Shown in pieces: positions 52,201-63,243 of a stretch of DNA of 64,000 nt; positions within the stretch are counted from its first letter, which is position 1, and each line of letters begins with the position of its first letter. The DNA comes from Cristatella mucedo (Eukaryota > Bryozoa > Phylactolaemata > Cristatellidae), in assembly GCA_009760855.2 (NCBI GenBank), contig WPIO01000046.1, positions 559,501 through 623,500 of the forward strand, read 5' to 3'. Under the pieces are notes generated by a model, which saw nothing but the letters and a program-made list of their open reading frames with translations, ran no database searches and was not told the origin of the DNA. Made by a program: the position numbers and the translations under genes.

Positions 52201-54746
52201 CACTGCAGTGAGCATTCACAGTGCTCTGCAAATACTAGAGCGAGTTGTTAAGCCTGTGAGCTGTGGGCAGTGGAACATCAAAACCTACCCGATGCGGCAT
52301 GTTGAGTGAGCATTCCGCGTGCAGTAGTGGCCAGACACCAGGCACGAGCTGAGGAGGCCATCAGCGCACGTGACTGCAGACGCTGAGGCCATCGGTGTCT
52401 GCAGTCACGTCGCCAGCAAGACAGTAAGTAAAAGTCGGTAAGCCCAACGTACCACTGGTGATTTCCCCGTGCATCCTAGCTGGTTGGTCTGGTTGCACTG
52501 GCTGTCCGACAGTCTGTCTGCCGATTGCGGGCTCAGGCGTGAGCTGCTGAGTATAGGCCCCTACAGGAAGCGTGCACCCAAAAGCTGGCCGTGGGCTGCT
52601 AGTTGCTGGCAGATATTTATAATAATGATAGTTGTAGTATTACATTTTTAGTGCCCTCGGAGGACTGAATCTCTTTCTAGCACTTTGCATATGTTGCAAA
52701 GGAACTGTATCCATCATAAGGTTAGTATTTGTGGGAAACGTGACAGGACGGCTCGAGCGCAAGCAGTTAGAGGACTGTGGAAGGAGGTGAGCAGCTGGAG
52801 ACAGCTGCCCGACTATCAGCCAAGGCAGACTGTGGACAGGCTGACTTGGCTGATGAGTGGAACTCGGCTGACATGGGCAAAAAGTCGTCCAAATCGGTGC
52901 AGTGCTTATTTGGCAGAAGTAACTGCAGTTATAATGCTAAACCGGGACCCCTGGATTTGTCTCCTGCCGCCACGATTCAGCTAGTTACCTAAGTGGCTCT
53001 GGCTTCTGCTAGATGAGATGGAGCAAATGCCACCTGGCTGGTGCTGGTCCCACGAATAACTGCTGTACAGCTGCCATTTTCTTAGTAAACGTCAGAAAAC
53101 TGCATTTTGATTCCAGATTATACAGAATTGTGTTAAGTGTTTTCCAACAAAATTTCTTGCAGTTTCACTCGCCCGTTCTAATGCTGTGGCCTAAGGCTCT
53201 AGGCCAGGTAGCCTGGCTAAATATTCGAACTTCGGTACAACTGCTATTTTCTCTATAGGCTTTTAACAACTGCGGTTTTGATTCCATATTGTAAAAAACA
53301 GTGTTACAGATTTGCCAACTAAATTTCAACCCATTTCACATGAGTGTTCTCATGCAATGGCCAGCTCTGCATTTTTTTACTGAAATGTGGCTATTATTTC
53401 AGTAATATGCTTCAGAAAGTGCGGTTTTGAAACCACGTTGTCGAATTTAACAATCAAATTTCATGTGATTGCACTGAAGCATTCCCGTTCCCAGGATCGT
53501 GGGTCCGAATCCTGCCGTGTGCGATCTTTTAGTGGAGCTGCAAGCAGTGGAGGTGGCCTTTAAGGCTGTCGCTATATAAAAAGAGGATGTGAAATCGGCT
53601 TTTTTTCTTTATTCGAAAACCTGCTGATTCGGACTACTCGCTCTCTACTTAGCTTCTCCTGTTGTGGTTTTGTTCAGCTCTTGAGAACTGCTGGATGTTT
53701 TCATGGCTGGAACTGACTCATAAGCCAAGACATGCTAATCGCCATTTACGTCGTCTTTTTTCTCCTCACTGTTATTTCCCCACAAACACACTTCTCGAGC
53801 TATCTGTCTAGCTGTCTGTCTACATATATTTAGTGCTGGCTCGAAAAGTCCACTCACCCTGGTACTCAAGGTTTAACCTTCAGGCTTTCACGGGCTGCTG
53901 ACCAAACAAAGATTCGTCAAAAACTACTTACTCCAGGTTATTGCTGATCAAGCAGGTTGGATTGGAATGCTCAAATACTCTGCTTGGGAATAGTTACATT
54001 TGGCAGCAAGATAGCTACCTTATGCAAACTGGTGTGCCAATGAAGTACCTTTTGACGAATCCTTTTCTGTGCTGGTGCAGTGACTCAGCCAGTCGCATGA
54101 TTTGACTCTCCAGAATGACCATGGAGTGATATCGGAGGCAGCTGAGGCATGGTGTTCTGCCTGTATCAGTAGCCGACATTTTCAGTAAAACTCTGGTTCT
54201 ATGGAACATGCTGCACTAGAAGAGGCAAAGCAGATGCATATGGCATCTACGGCTGTCTAGACAAGGGAGGTCATACAGAATCGTGGTGGGATGGCGTCAC
54301 ACTACACGAATTCATCCGACCAGCATGTTTTTGTTTCTGGGTTGTCAGTGAGTATTTTACCGTGCTGCACATAAACTTTAGTCTGCCTGACATCGTGGAA
54401 AACCCTCTTATCTCCCAATCGAATTAATACCCACAGTCGAAGCTGCCATACTGAGAGGTTTTTTGTGTCTGAGGATGTACTATACACGTGTATGTGTGTA
54501 CTCTTTTGTTTAAAACATACTAGCAAATTTAGCAGCCTCTTTTGTATAGCGGCAGAAGAGCCTTCACGGTTATCACCACCGCTTGCAGCGGCAATAGAGG
54601 ATCGCCCACCATAGGATTGGAAGCCACGACCTCGGAACCAAGGCCATGAAAAGCAACCGTCTTACCCAGTGAGCCATCACGGCTTTTGTGTTTCTTCCTC
54701 TCATTCACTCTCCTCTATCTCTTTCTATCTCTCTCTCACTGCCCTG

Positions 54747-54801
<55 letters not shown>

Positions 54802-54822
54802 ATAATAATAATATTGCACTTG

Positions 54823-54896
<74 letters not shown>

Positions 54897-55915
54897 TTCT
54901 CATTCTGTCACTGGCTCCGTGTGTCTATGTGTTGCACTTCTGCTACGTTATCCCATTGGCTTAGGTAGGGCTACCTACATAAGTGTGGGCTGTAGGTTCA
55001 GCCAAATACTCAATTCTCATTGGCGATGGCAAATTAATCCAGATCGTTGATGCGTCTTTGTACTTGTTGGATAAGTGCAGTGAAATATCAAGCAGTGCAT
55101 GCGCACTTACAGGCAGCTTCGCAGTTGCCGAACAGACGGTTCCACTCACGACTCTCGTGCTCCAGTCCAGTAAGTGTCAAATGCAGCCGTGCCGTGCTGC
55201 CATCCACCTTGTAGTGGTTTAGCAGGCTTCTACCCTTAACTCTCATGCGTTGGCCAGAAAGAATTGGGGTGCTTGTTAGGGCTTTAAATGTTCGTCTGGC
55301 GCCGGTAGTATTTTGTTATTACGTGTTCTTTTTGCTTTGTTGTTCAGCACAACCGAGTGCTGTATGCTGGCATCCCATTTGTCCTGCGGCCACCCCAATC
55401 GGATGAAGTCATAAACTCGGGTGACTTACATGAAACGTGAACCTGGCATGCAATGGGCAACTTACGTGCGATGGACAACTTGCTTGCTATGGGCAACTTG
55501 CTTTGATGGGCAACTTATGTGCGATGGACAACTTGCTTGCTATGGGCAACTTGCTTGTGTTGGGCAACTTGAGTGCTGTGGGCAATTTGAGTGTGGTGGG
55601 CAACTTACCTGCGGTGAGCAACTTTAGCAAGCATCGTTAGCTTAATTGTGGCTGACTAGAGAAAAAATAGATTGTTTGTCTAGCGCCCTAATGAAGGAGT
55701 CACATAGAAACCTCTTCTGGCTTGCTTTTTCTGGAGATTTGGTTAGGATATGTGTCGCTTTGTCTCGAGTAATTATCGCCTTCTCTTTATGCGTGCTTGG
55801 CACTGCATCACTGATTTCTTTCGTTCATTCTCGGTCGCAGGAGGGCTTTGCTCCACCGGAAGGCGGTGAGAGCGGCAATGGCACGGCTGCTGCTGAGGAG
55901 GAAGATGAGTACTAA
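43272..55915 (+). CDS. EB1: Microtubule plus-end-binding protein EB1 (MAPRE family), 7 coding exons, 310 aa
   Basis: EB proteins track growing microtubule plus ends and recruit CAP-Gly and SxIP proteins. Coding exons that join in frame with GT-AG introns are 43272-43392, 50178-50216, 50323-50429, 50934-51213, 51334-51497, 51648-51794 and 55841-55915; they total 933 nt (310 aa plus stop). The ATG has a strong context (AAGATGG). Residues 1-130 form the calponin-homology domain, with [41 protein letters not shown] and [10 protein letters not shown]. Residues 131-237 are an Ala/Pro/Gly/Lys-rich linker. Residues 238-286 are the EB-homology coiled coil, including [16 protein letters not shown]. The end is acidic, EEEDEY, like the EEY/F tail that binds CAP-Gly domains. 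Human EB1 is 268 aa; the excess here lies in the linker. Intron 1 is about 6.8 kb and intron 6 about 4.0 kb, both with transposon insertions. The exon 4 donor and exon 5 acceptor are the least certain, because introns 4 and 5 are open in frame. An upstream noncoding exon cannot be excluded. Confidence 0.93.
45300..46590 (+). mobile_element. LINE A copy in EB1 intron 1, degraded
   Basis: The plus strand gives [20 protein letters not shown] and [12 protein letters not shown], then many stops. Further on come [20 protein letters not shown] and [10 protein letters not shown]. It ends near AGTGTCTAGAAAGATCTTTA with ATTATTATC. Same orientation as EB1. Confidence 0.75.
49698..49924 (+). repeat. SINE1 copy with internal duplication
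   Basis: Head GTGATGGCGCACTAGGTAAG and box B GAGTTCGAATC. CCGTAAAGGCTCTTCTGTT occurs twice (about 49831-49849 and 49875-49893), enlarging this copy by about 60 bp. Confidence 0.85.
50452..50548. repeat. (TG)n with GCATGTGTG interruptions
   Basis: Imperfect TG microsatellite in EB1 intron 3, just downstream of exon 3. Confidence 0.95.
52610..52705 (-). repeat. LINE A 3'-end fragment
   Basis: TTTTAGTGCCCTCGGAGGAC and GAATCTCTTTCTAGCACTTT with CATATGTTGCAAAGG, preceded by ATAATAATG. Confidence 0.75.
53483..53600 (+). repeat. SINE1, 5'-truncated
   Basis: It starts within the anticodon-like region. Box B-like GTGGGTCCGAATCC is present, then the body to AAGAGGATGTGAAATCGGCT. No box A. Confidence 0.75.
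54520..54684 (-). repeat. SINE1 copy
   Basis: Minus-strand SINE1, diverged. AGCCTCTTTTGTATAGCGGC and GGATTGGAAGCCACGACCTC in the plus-strand view. It ends CACGGCT. Confidence 0.85.
54722..54893. repeat. (CT)n microsatellite with an embedded LINE A terminus
   Basis: CT repeats on both sides of ATAATAATAATATTGCACTT at 54802-54822, which equals the extreme 3' end of LINE A. Confidence 0.93.
55453..55631. repeat. 18-bp minisatellite, about 10 units
   Basis: Units such as ATGGGCAACTTGCTTGCT with point changes and one 17-bp unit. One frame encodes MGNLLA-type hexapeptide repeats. Confidence 0.92.
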
Positions 55916-56020
55916 CCTGACAGATTCGGCTGCAGGACGACGAGCAGGCAGCAGGCGTGGCGAGAGCTAGCATTCAGCCGTCGTGCAGCTTTGTGCCACT
56001 GCCTTGTCGGCCTGAGTTGC

Positions 56021-56110
<90 letters not shown>

Positions 56111-57295
56111 GCTTCCTCTTGCCCTAGCCTGGGCGACGTCGTCTTGATCGAACCGATTGGGTCACGTATGCACGGCCGCCTCGTGCCGCTATCCTCCTTT
56201 GGCCGTTCGGCGTGCCTGCAGCTGCTGCTCGGACGGGCGCCTGCGCTCAGCTCTCTACTCGGTGTCGAACGGGAGGGAGGGTGGGAGCAGCAGCGCCGTC
56301 TTCGTGCTTACGCTGTTCATCCTCCGCCCGCCCGCCCGCCCGCCTAGCTCGTCCTCTCTTTGGCCCTGCCCTGGTAGCTGCTCCTCCGGCTCGGCTGCGT
56401 TTGGCGGGTGGCGTTCGGTGCCCGCTCCTACGCTCCTCTGCTCTTCGAATCGTCTTCCCTCTCCTCTTCTTGCAGCCGATCTGGCTTTGTGTGTAGGCGC
56501 CTGCGAGCGCTGCACGGCTGCGTTTAGGCCCGGGGCAAAGTGCAAGCGTGGACAGCAGCTGCTGTGGCGGCACTGCTGTTTCTGCTGCTGCTGCTGCTGC
56601 TGCTGAAGTCTTCTCGGGTGGTGCAGATCACAAGTTGCTGTTGGCGTCTGGCCTCCGTGTCAGTGCGATGAGGATGGCCGGTCGACTTGCCGGTGCTCTG
56701 TCATTGTAGTGCAATAATGCACCGTAGGAGTTGTGTTTTTGATCTGCTGCCTGTTCTGTTCTTTTTTTTTTTACTGCGAATACAATATAAGCTCCAGGGC
56801 TGCCGGATGTGCAGTGTGACCACTGTGTTGCAGATTGTGCTACTGTCACGTGCTCATCCCAACGTGCTGGCTGGCAGTTCATGTTGTGGTTCTCCTTGCA
56901 CCCCAGCAGCTGTGCACGTCTGGCACTTGCTCAGCTCAGCTCGTTGACCCGAGGCTCAAAACATGCGACTGGAAGCCTTCAGTAGATTAAGGGTGCAGTG
57001 GCTGCCTCGGTGAGCACACGGCAGTGTTCTCGTTTGTAGACCGGTTCTCGGCTGTAACAGGCTGCTACCAGAAACTGTTTAATAGTGATCGGCCTGCAAA
57101 TGGCTGAGAGAAAGTCGAAGTCGAGTGATCATATTCTGCTTCCTGACTCTTGACCTGTACACTCCTAGTGCAAGAACATGATTTTAAGTAGCCCGGATTA
57201 CTTGTTCCTTTTTGAATGTGTAGCAGAATCGTCAGCCCAGCTTACCAAAATAGGACTACATTTTTCAAAGGAACATGTAAGCGCTAAAGAATAAA
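55916..57295 (+). other. Probable EB1 3' UTR with candidate poly(A) signal
   Basis: After the EB1 stop there is a long (TC)n tract (56025-56107), then GC-rich sequence with a CTG run near 56580-56604, then ordinary sequence. The first clear AATAAA is at 57290-57295. Reading frames of about 100 codons here (for example 56157-56606) are low-complexity and I do not consider them genes. The UTR end is inferred and needs transcript data. Confidence 0.35.
56025..56107. repeat. (TC)n microsatellite
   Basis: About 83 bp of TC repeats, some 110 bp after the EB1 stop codon. Confidence 0.97.
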
Positions 57296-58034
57296 AATGT
57301 GGCATGTCACCGGGAATTGAACCCCTAAGAGCTTTTATCTGACAGGAAGTCTGACAAATTCATCCATTTCAACAGACTATGTGCCTTGGTAGGGCAGCCA
57401 TCGTGACTAGCTGGTAAAGGTTATCGCATTATTCATTAGCTTTGGTGCTTGCTGCTGCTGCAAGGAGTGATGAAACCCGTTGTTTTCAGTCGTAGTGTAA
57501 CTTGATGTTGCCTGCACACGGTTTTGTGTGTATGTATTCCATCGAATCAAGTAATTGTGATTGTATGCAGCTCCAAATTGAGATCAGATGTTGTTAAGGA
57601 GCCATCTTTCGACAGTGATAAACATGCTGGCAGTCAATTGTAATAAGTGGGTGGGTCGGAACGGTACAAAGCAGAAAACCCCTTCACTTAAAAGGTGAAC
57701 GGGTTGCCTGATTTCAATTAAGTTGTCTGAACAGCCACGTTTGGCAAGTTTCCTCGGGTGTTACTCCGGCTTGGCCGTGATATTTGGCGGAGTGACATTT
57801 GATATTGATCTTGCCCCTGGTGTAACCTACAGGAGGTACTTACAACCACCTGATTATGGTCGGTGTCATCGGTCGTTACTCTTGAATAACAAAACCTGAG
57901 AATCGATATCTGTACTGGATTGCTGCAAATGACTTGAATGTAAGGACTTGCATTAGAAAATGCACTAACGCGGGCCAATCATTTCACAAGCACTTATATG
58001 TCCAAAAGTAAGTACCTATCCTTATGTGTTAAAA
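57296..58034. other. No gene recognised
   Basis: Unassigned sequence between the probable EB1 transcript end and LINE B. Confidence 0.35.
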
Positions 58035-58890
58035 TATGTAGCTGGATTAGAAGGCTGAACTCATCTATTAAGGATGCTGTAGTGTGACCTCACCGTGTGC
58101 TCGGAATTTAGGTGTCGTCTTCGACACCTACTTAACTTGTGAGTTTCGTTTAAGTAGACTGCTTCCACAGTTAGCCATCACGTCCGACTCTTATCCAAGA
58201 TTAGAAACTGTTCCATGGTGGCTTGCAAAGAATACACCAGCTCCTCGTTCTTTCTCGGCTAAACTATTTTAAAGTCCTTTCGGCTGGGCTACAGAAAAAA
58301 GCCACTAGGACTGCAGCGGGTGATGAATATGGCTCCAGGGCTAGTTTGCAAATCCTAGAGCTTTGACCATGTGTCTCCTTTGCTAAAAGAGCTAGGATGG
58401 CTGCCGGTTGATCGACGGATACAGAGAAAAGTTCGTACGCTGACCCGCAATTCCCGCCACGGCTTGGCTCCTTCGTACGTAGCTGAACTGCTGCACCAGT
58501 TTCAGCCTCTTCGCGTCCTCAGGCCCTGTGTGGACGATAAATTAGCTGTTCCATTCCTCCGCTGGAAGACCTTAGGCGGCAGAAGCTTTTTCTCTGCTGA
58601 TCCAAGACGGTGGCTTCCATGATTCTTAGGCAAGGCTAACTACTTTCTTGCTGCAGACTACGATACGTATTTTCCAGAAGTCCTAAAACTACTACTTCAA
58701 AAGTACTCGCTACACCAACCGCTCTCCTCACTCAGCTATGCTTCTCACTTTCTCTTAGTTGAGTGAGATGAATTCTGTTGGACTATTAAATCCGTACCGA
58801 AAGCCGCTTAGGCTGAGTTCGTTATACAAAACTCTCCTGCCTAACCACTGCATGGTCTTTGTGAAGTTACAGGTGGAGCTTACATGATTG
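58035..58890 (+). mobile_element. LINE B (L2-like) copy
   Basis: The plus strand: CARNLGVVFDTYLTCEFRL, then after shifts MNMAPGLVCKS and frame 58371-58622 with VSPLLKELGWLPVDRRIQRK, RHGLAPSYVAELLHQFQPLR and VDDKLAVPFLRWKTLG. The 3' UTR runs to GTGAAGTTACAGGTGGAGC. Confidence 0.85.
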
Positions 58891-60229
58891 ATGGCACTAC
58901 TTTAGAAATTTGGTGAAATCATTAGGAAGCGTGTCGAGCTAATGAGCCGTGCGGCCAGATTCTTAATACTTATTCTATGCGTATTTTTCTGATCTATTAT
59001 TAATAGCGCCTTATCACCTTACTGCTGGTCTACTGTATTAGGCCTCGACCGTGGAGAGATAGTTATCCATTCGCATACCCTCTGCGATTAGGAATGTTTG
59101 GCGTAACCCGATCTTCCTATTAATACGGGCCTCGGTAGCTCAGCCATCGCTCTCTTCGAGTCCTTTTCTGCGTTCATGCTTATCTACGAAATATAACTCT
59201 CTTTACTTACGATCAGTCGAATGTGACAATCTTTGAGTGCATGCAGTAAACGACTCGGACAGATGCAACAGTACTGTGTTCTTCAAGACTGTTACGAAAC
59301 ATGAAATCAATGCGTCCATGGGATGCCGTAACTCTCAGAGGTATATAAAACAGTCTTTGATTCATATTTTGATGTGTCGTGCCCTGGTGCGTCAGTGCAT
59401 GGCGTCAGTTGAGGTCATGCCTAGTTACAATGTCTCACGAAAACTTTAATGACCTAAGGAACTTTTACTTGGAGATGGCTTTTGCTTCAAGCGGCTACTC
59501 GCATCAGTATGAGAAGCATTGAATTGGCGGACTTGTCTCCGAGCGTAGTAGAACGCACGTGCATTGCTTACCATCGCTGTGCAATCGCTTGACATTCGGA
59601 CGACGTGCCTAATTCGTATCAAGCCCTTTTCGTGAGCATTGAGTTGTTTGGAATTAATACTTATGTGTCAATATACTGCGCTGCATATTCCTTTTAGCTT
59701 TTCAATAAAAAAAAATAGTATTGGATTGTAAGGTCACTGCATTTTTTTCGCTTCCAGCGCGGCATTGAAATAGTGCTTGATTTGAGTTTTAGATGGCATA
59801 TTTTTACCGCGTGCACGCACAACAGTCCAGCGTAGCAGCAAAGAGCTGTCACTCGTGGCAGCAAAATGTGTCGCGCCCACAAAATCGTGACACTGCAGCA
59901 CGTGGCAGCAGTGCTATCGTCGCTTCTGCATTTTCTCGTTTACACTCGATCTTTCTGCGGCCATCTCTACTCGCTGCGGTCGGTGCTATTAGACTTTTCC
60001 TCCACAATCGTGGAGCTCGGCCACCTCGAACTCGGCAGCTGCTCCGCTTGTTAATTTCGGAGCTTATTCGGCTGCCTGTTCGGCTCGATGGGCGATCGTT
60101 TGGTGTTTAACCATACTAGCACTACAGAGCAGAGCAAGAGCTTCTGTTGCCAATGATCTTCGTGCTCAGAAGTGAAACTGCCGATTTTCATGTCCGCAGA
60201 GGACATGCTTGCACGGTGAGGCTGCAACT
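58891..60229. other. No gene recognised
   Basis: Frames up to 105 codons (59793-60110) without recognised domains. Confidence 0.35.
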
Positions 60230-60640
60230 CGTGCTCTACTTCCACTAGGAATGAATGAGCTCAGAATGTCTCTCTGTATCCATTTATCGAGCCGAATCAT
60301 GTCGCCGGAGCTGTTGCAGCTCCTTCAGCAGAGGAAACACGTGGCTGAACCTCTTGGATTTGTTGATTTACTGTGCCACCATATTCACCATCTGCTTCGT
60401 GGGGCCGACTGCTTTTTTTCGGTAGCCCGTCAAAACAGAATTACAGCACTCCAGTCTATATAGGAACCGTGGAGCTAGATAGATTTTTATCCAGCTACCC
60501 TGGTAAACATTCCCTAACCTTGGACAGGGATCGAACGTAGTGGCTATTGGTCGAAGCGATCTTGTTAATGAAACTTTCAAACTTTAAGCACTTATCAAAG
60601 AGCACCTAAATTAAAGAGTGCGCGATCTCGGTCGTGCTGC
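60230..60640 (-). mobile_element. LINE B fragment
   Basis: The minus-strand frame 60580-60368 reads PRLGNVYQGSWIKIYLAPRF and LECCNSVLTGYRKKAVGPTK, aligning with LPRWLAKNVTSSLVLFRLDY and GLPKKAI-type sequence of LINE B. No 3' tail. Confidence 0.65.
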
Positions 60641-62520
60641 AGCATCGCCGTTTAGAAGACTTGCCTCCTCTGGTAGACACCAACCACTTCACGGTTGCAG
60701 TCAGGCTCCTCGGGATTTAATGGGGAGGTTTGGCATGCCGAAGACGGATAGCGGCGTCGCGGTCGCACCTGCTCGAAAAATTGATGTCCTTGGCTCGATA
60801 ATCCCACTGAGCACGTGAGATGATTAGCTGGTCTGAGCAATATATAGCCGCTATTTTTGGAAATATGACGCGGGTTTTGACTGACCGAGTTTGCGTGGCC
60901 ACTTGAATAAACTTACCGAGAATCGATAGGCAAGCAAAGCGGACTCCTATGTGAGCGGCCGATGGCGGCGATCGCCCAATGACGGTCGCCAAATTATCAA
61001 AGCAAACTCTGAATTTTCGTTTGACGTCCAGGTTTCAATGAGCACACCAGTCCTGCTTGATCATCGCTCAAATTTAGCACATCGACTGACGTCTGAAACC
61101 GGATGTCTGCAAAGCGAACATCACGCCTCGCAGCCAATATAGCTGCGTTCAGACTACTTAAATGGCCAGCTGGCTGTCGTCAGCGTAGACCGGAAGGCCT
61201 AGGTCGTTGCTCCGAACTCGGGCTTTGAGAGCCGCATTGTCGGAGAACCCAGTGGCGAAACTTCTTGGAATCTCCCCACCTATGTAACCTGCTGGAAAGG
61301 AACTGGGCGGCTGCAATGCTGGTCAGTTTGCAGCAGCAATCTCCAGCCCACGTCAATTTCCGTGCAAAATCAATAGTCAAAATTATCTCATGCAGCAACA
61401 AAACCGGGACACGAGCAGTGAGGTAGAGTGGGTAGGGATGCGTCAGAATTGACAAAAGAGCAGACGGCAGACTGGCGAGAAAGGAGAATAACGGATATTT
61501 GGCCTCCGGAAGCGAGCTGCGGGCCAGCCTAGGGCATCCTTCCCCAGCACTCAGCTCGTGTGCAAGACGCGACTTATCCGCGGTACACCGTCATCAGCAG
61601 GATGCAACAGCAGGCTCTTCTGGCCCATAGCATACGAGTAACCTGTTGTCGAGGCCGGAGCTGCTTCGCGATTTCCTGGCAACGGTTTTTCTAGGCAATT
61701 GGTGAGAAGGACACCGGAGAAGGAGGACGCCACTGAATGGGGTTTGCTGCAAAAAAAAACCTTCGGCGGCGGCGTCTTTCTTCTCCTGCTTCTCCGGATG
61801 CGTTCAGCGAATGCTGCCGCGTTTCTAAGCAACTGCACAAGCGTCGGACGAATTGTCGGGGGCCGACGCACTCACGCACCCTGACGTCCATGGCGTCAGC
61901 CCGCCTGCCCAATATGGGGCAACGACGGTCTGCCCACCTGACCGAAGCGACAGCTGTGTTTAAGCCCTGCCCCCTTCGCCCAGTTCACTCCATAGCCGCC
62001 CCCCCCCCGCCGTGAGAGCTCTGTCGCCTATCCGGGCTTGAATGGCGACTCTGGAGGCTTGTCGATCGGCACGCCTTTGGCTCAAAGCTTCAGCGGGCCT
62101 CTCCGGAGGATAGAGAGCTATCCCTGTATGCCTCGGTGGTTGTACAAAGACCTCTCTAGCCAGCTAAGCCAGCGACGTCGTGTGTCCATGCAGCCCGTGT
62201 AAGTCAGCCATGGGCAGCCAGTGCTCACAGCAGACTGCTCAACATGGTCGCGAGCGTATGCTTATACTCATGTATAATAAACGCGTTCTTATCATTTCTT
62301 TTTCACATACAGTTTTTTCTAATATCTAAAGTCTAAAGCCAAAAACCACACGCATTAACTGAGCGCGTCGCCGTCGTTGCGAATAGACGACGCCGCATCA
62401 GCTGCTCGCGAGCGAGCGACCGCCCACTTCGCTTCATGCAGCCCGCGACCGTTTGAGAGAAGGGGGTAGTATTTATCGTGTGGAGAGAGGTCGCACTTGG
62501 AGTTTCTAAAACAAAAATAG
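60641..62520. other. No gene recognised
   Basis: Moderately GC-rich. A C run lies near 62000. Overlapping frames up to 106 codons on both strands, none recognised. Confidence 0.35.
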
Positions 62521-62528
62521 GTAGCGCC

Positions 62529-63243
62529 TCAAGTGTCCCGCCAAGCGGAGCCGCTCCGCTGTAGCAGGCTCTCCAAATGCACGAGCGAGAACCTTTTTAG
62601 ATGACGCTGTCTAAAATCACTTCTGAGCGGTCCGCAAGTGCCTTCACCCCCTTCCAAGACGGGCAACAGCAGCTGCAAAGCCTTTAGGCGCGCAGCTTCG
62701 CGGCATTTCTCGAGAAGGGAGGCCAGAAATATCTTTAGAGTGGGGCCGGTAAACCCGAAGCCGGGCAGAAAGCCATTGGGCTGCCTTTCCGGCTGCCGGA
62801 TTTTCACGCGACGAGCCTTCTTTCTAGATGGCTCTGAAAGAGACCTCCGAACAGGCGCTTCCTCGTCGGTGCAGATATTTGCACATTTCTCAAAACTGGT
62901 GGCACCGCTTTTTATTGAGCTGTCACAGCTTCCTTCTCCTTCGGTGCGCAGCGTCGGAATCGACGTCATCGGAAGTGGCTGCCATTTCGTTCTAAGGTGA
63001 GAAACCGGACTCTTACGGGCGGCTGCGCGGAAGCCTTCTCCGAGGTTTGACCTTTGACGCATAGCTTTAATATCTGTCTCAAGGGGTTTCACCAGGCTTA
63101 GGGGGGATGCCATGAAAACATTCCGAACGAGGCGTTCAGCCTCATCAGCGCTCAATGTCGTGGTCGGTTTCTTGGCGGCGATGGCCAAAGGCGTCCACAT
63201 GTGGATCCGGCTAAGAAACTGCTTGAGAAACGCATATCTTTCA
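62529..63243 (-). CDS. Unrecognised open frame, 223 codons from the first ATG; possible terminal exon
   Basis: The frame from ATG at 63200 to the stop at 62529 has mixed, protein-like composition, with a basic cluster PSRKKARRVKIR resembling a nuclear localisation signal and a leucine-rich C-terminal part (LKIFLASLLEKC, LKALQLLLPVLEG). Upstream it stays open to a stop overlapping CTGATTCAG at about 63243, a plausible splice acceptor, so it could be the last exon of a minus-strand gene. I recognise no domain. Local GC is modest, which makes a chance frame of this length less likely but not excluded. Confidence 0.3.

Larger units (their letters stand above)
51795..55840 (+). other. EB1 intron 6
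   Basis: About 4.0 kb. It carries a LINE A tail (52610-52705), a partial SINE1 (53483-53600), a SINE1 (54520-54684), a CT microsatellite (54722-54893) and an 18-bp minisatellite (55453-55631). Confidence 0.85.

Noticed and set aside
57310-57345. GGGAATTGAACCCC as a minus-strand tRNA T-arm
   Set aside because: No matching D-arm or acceptor stem at the right distance.
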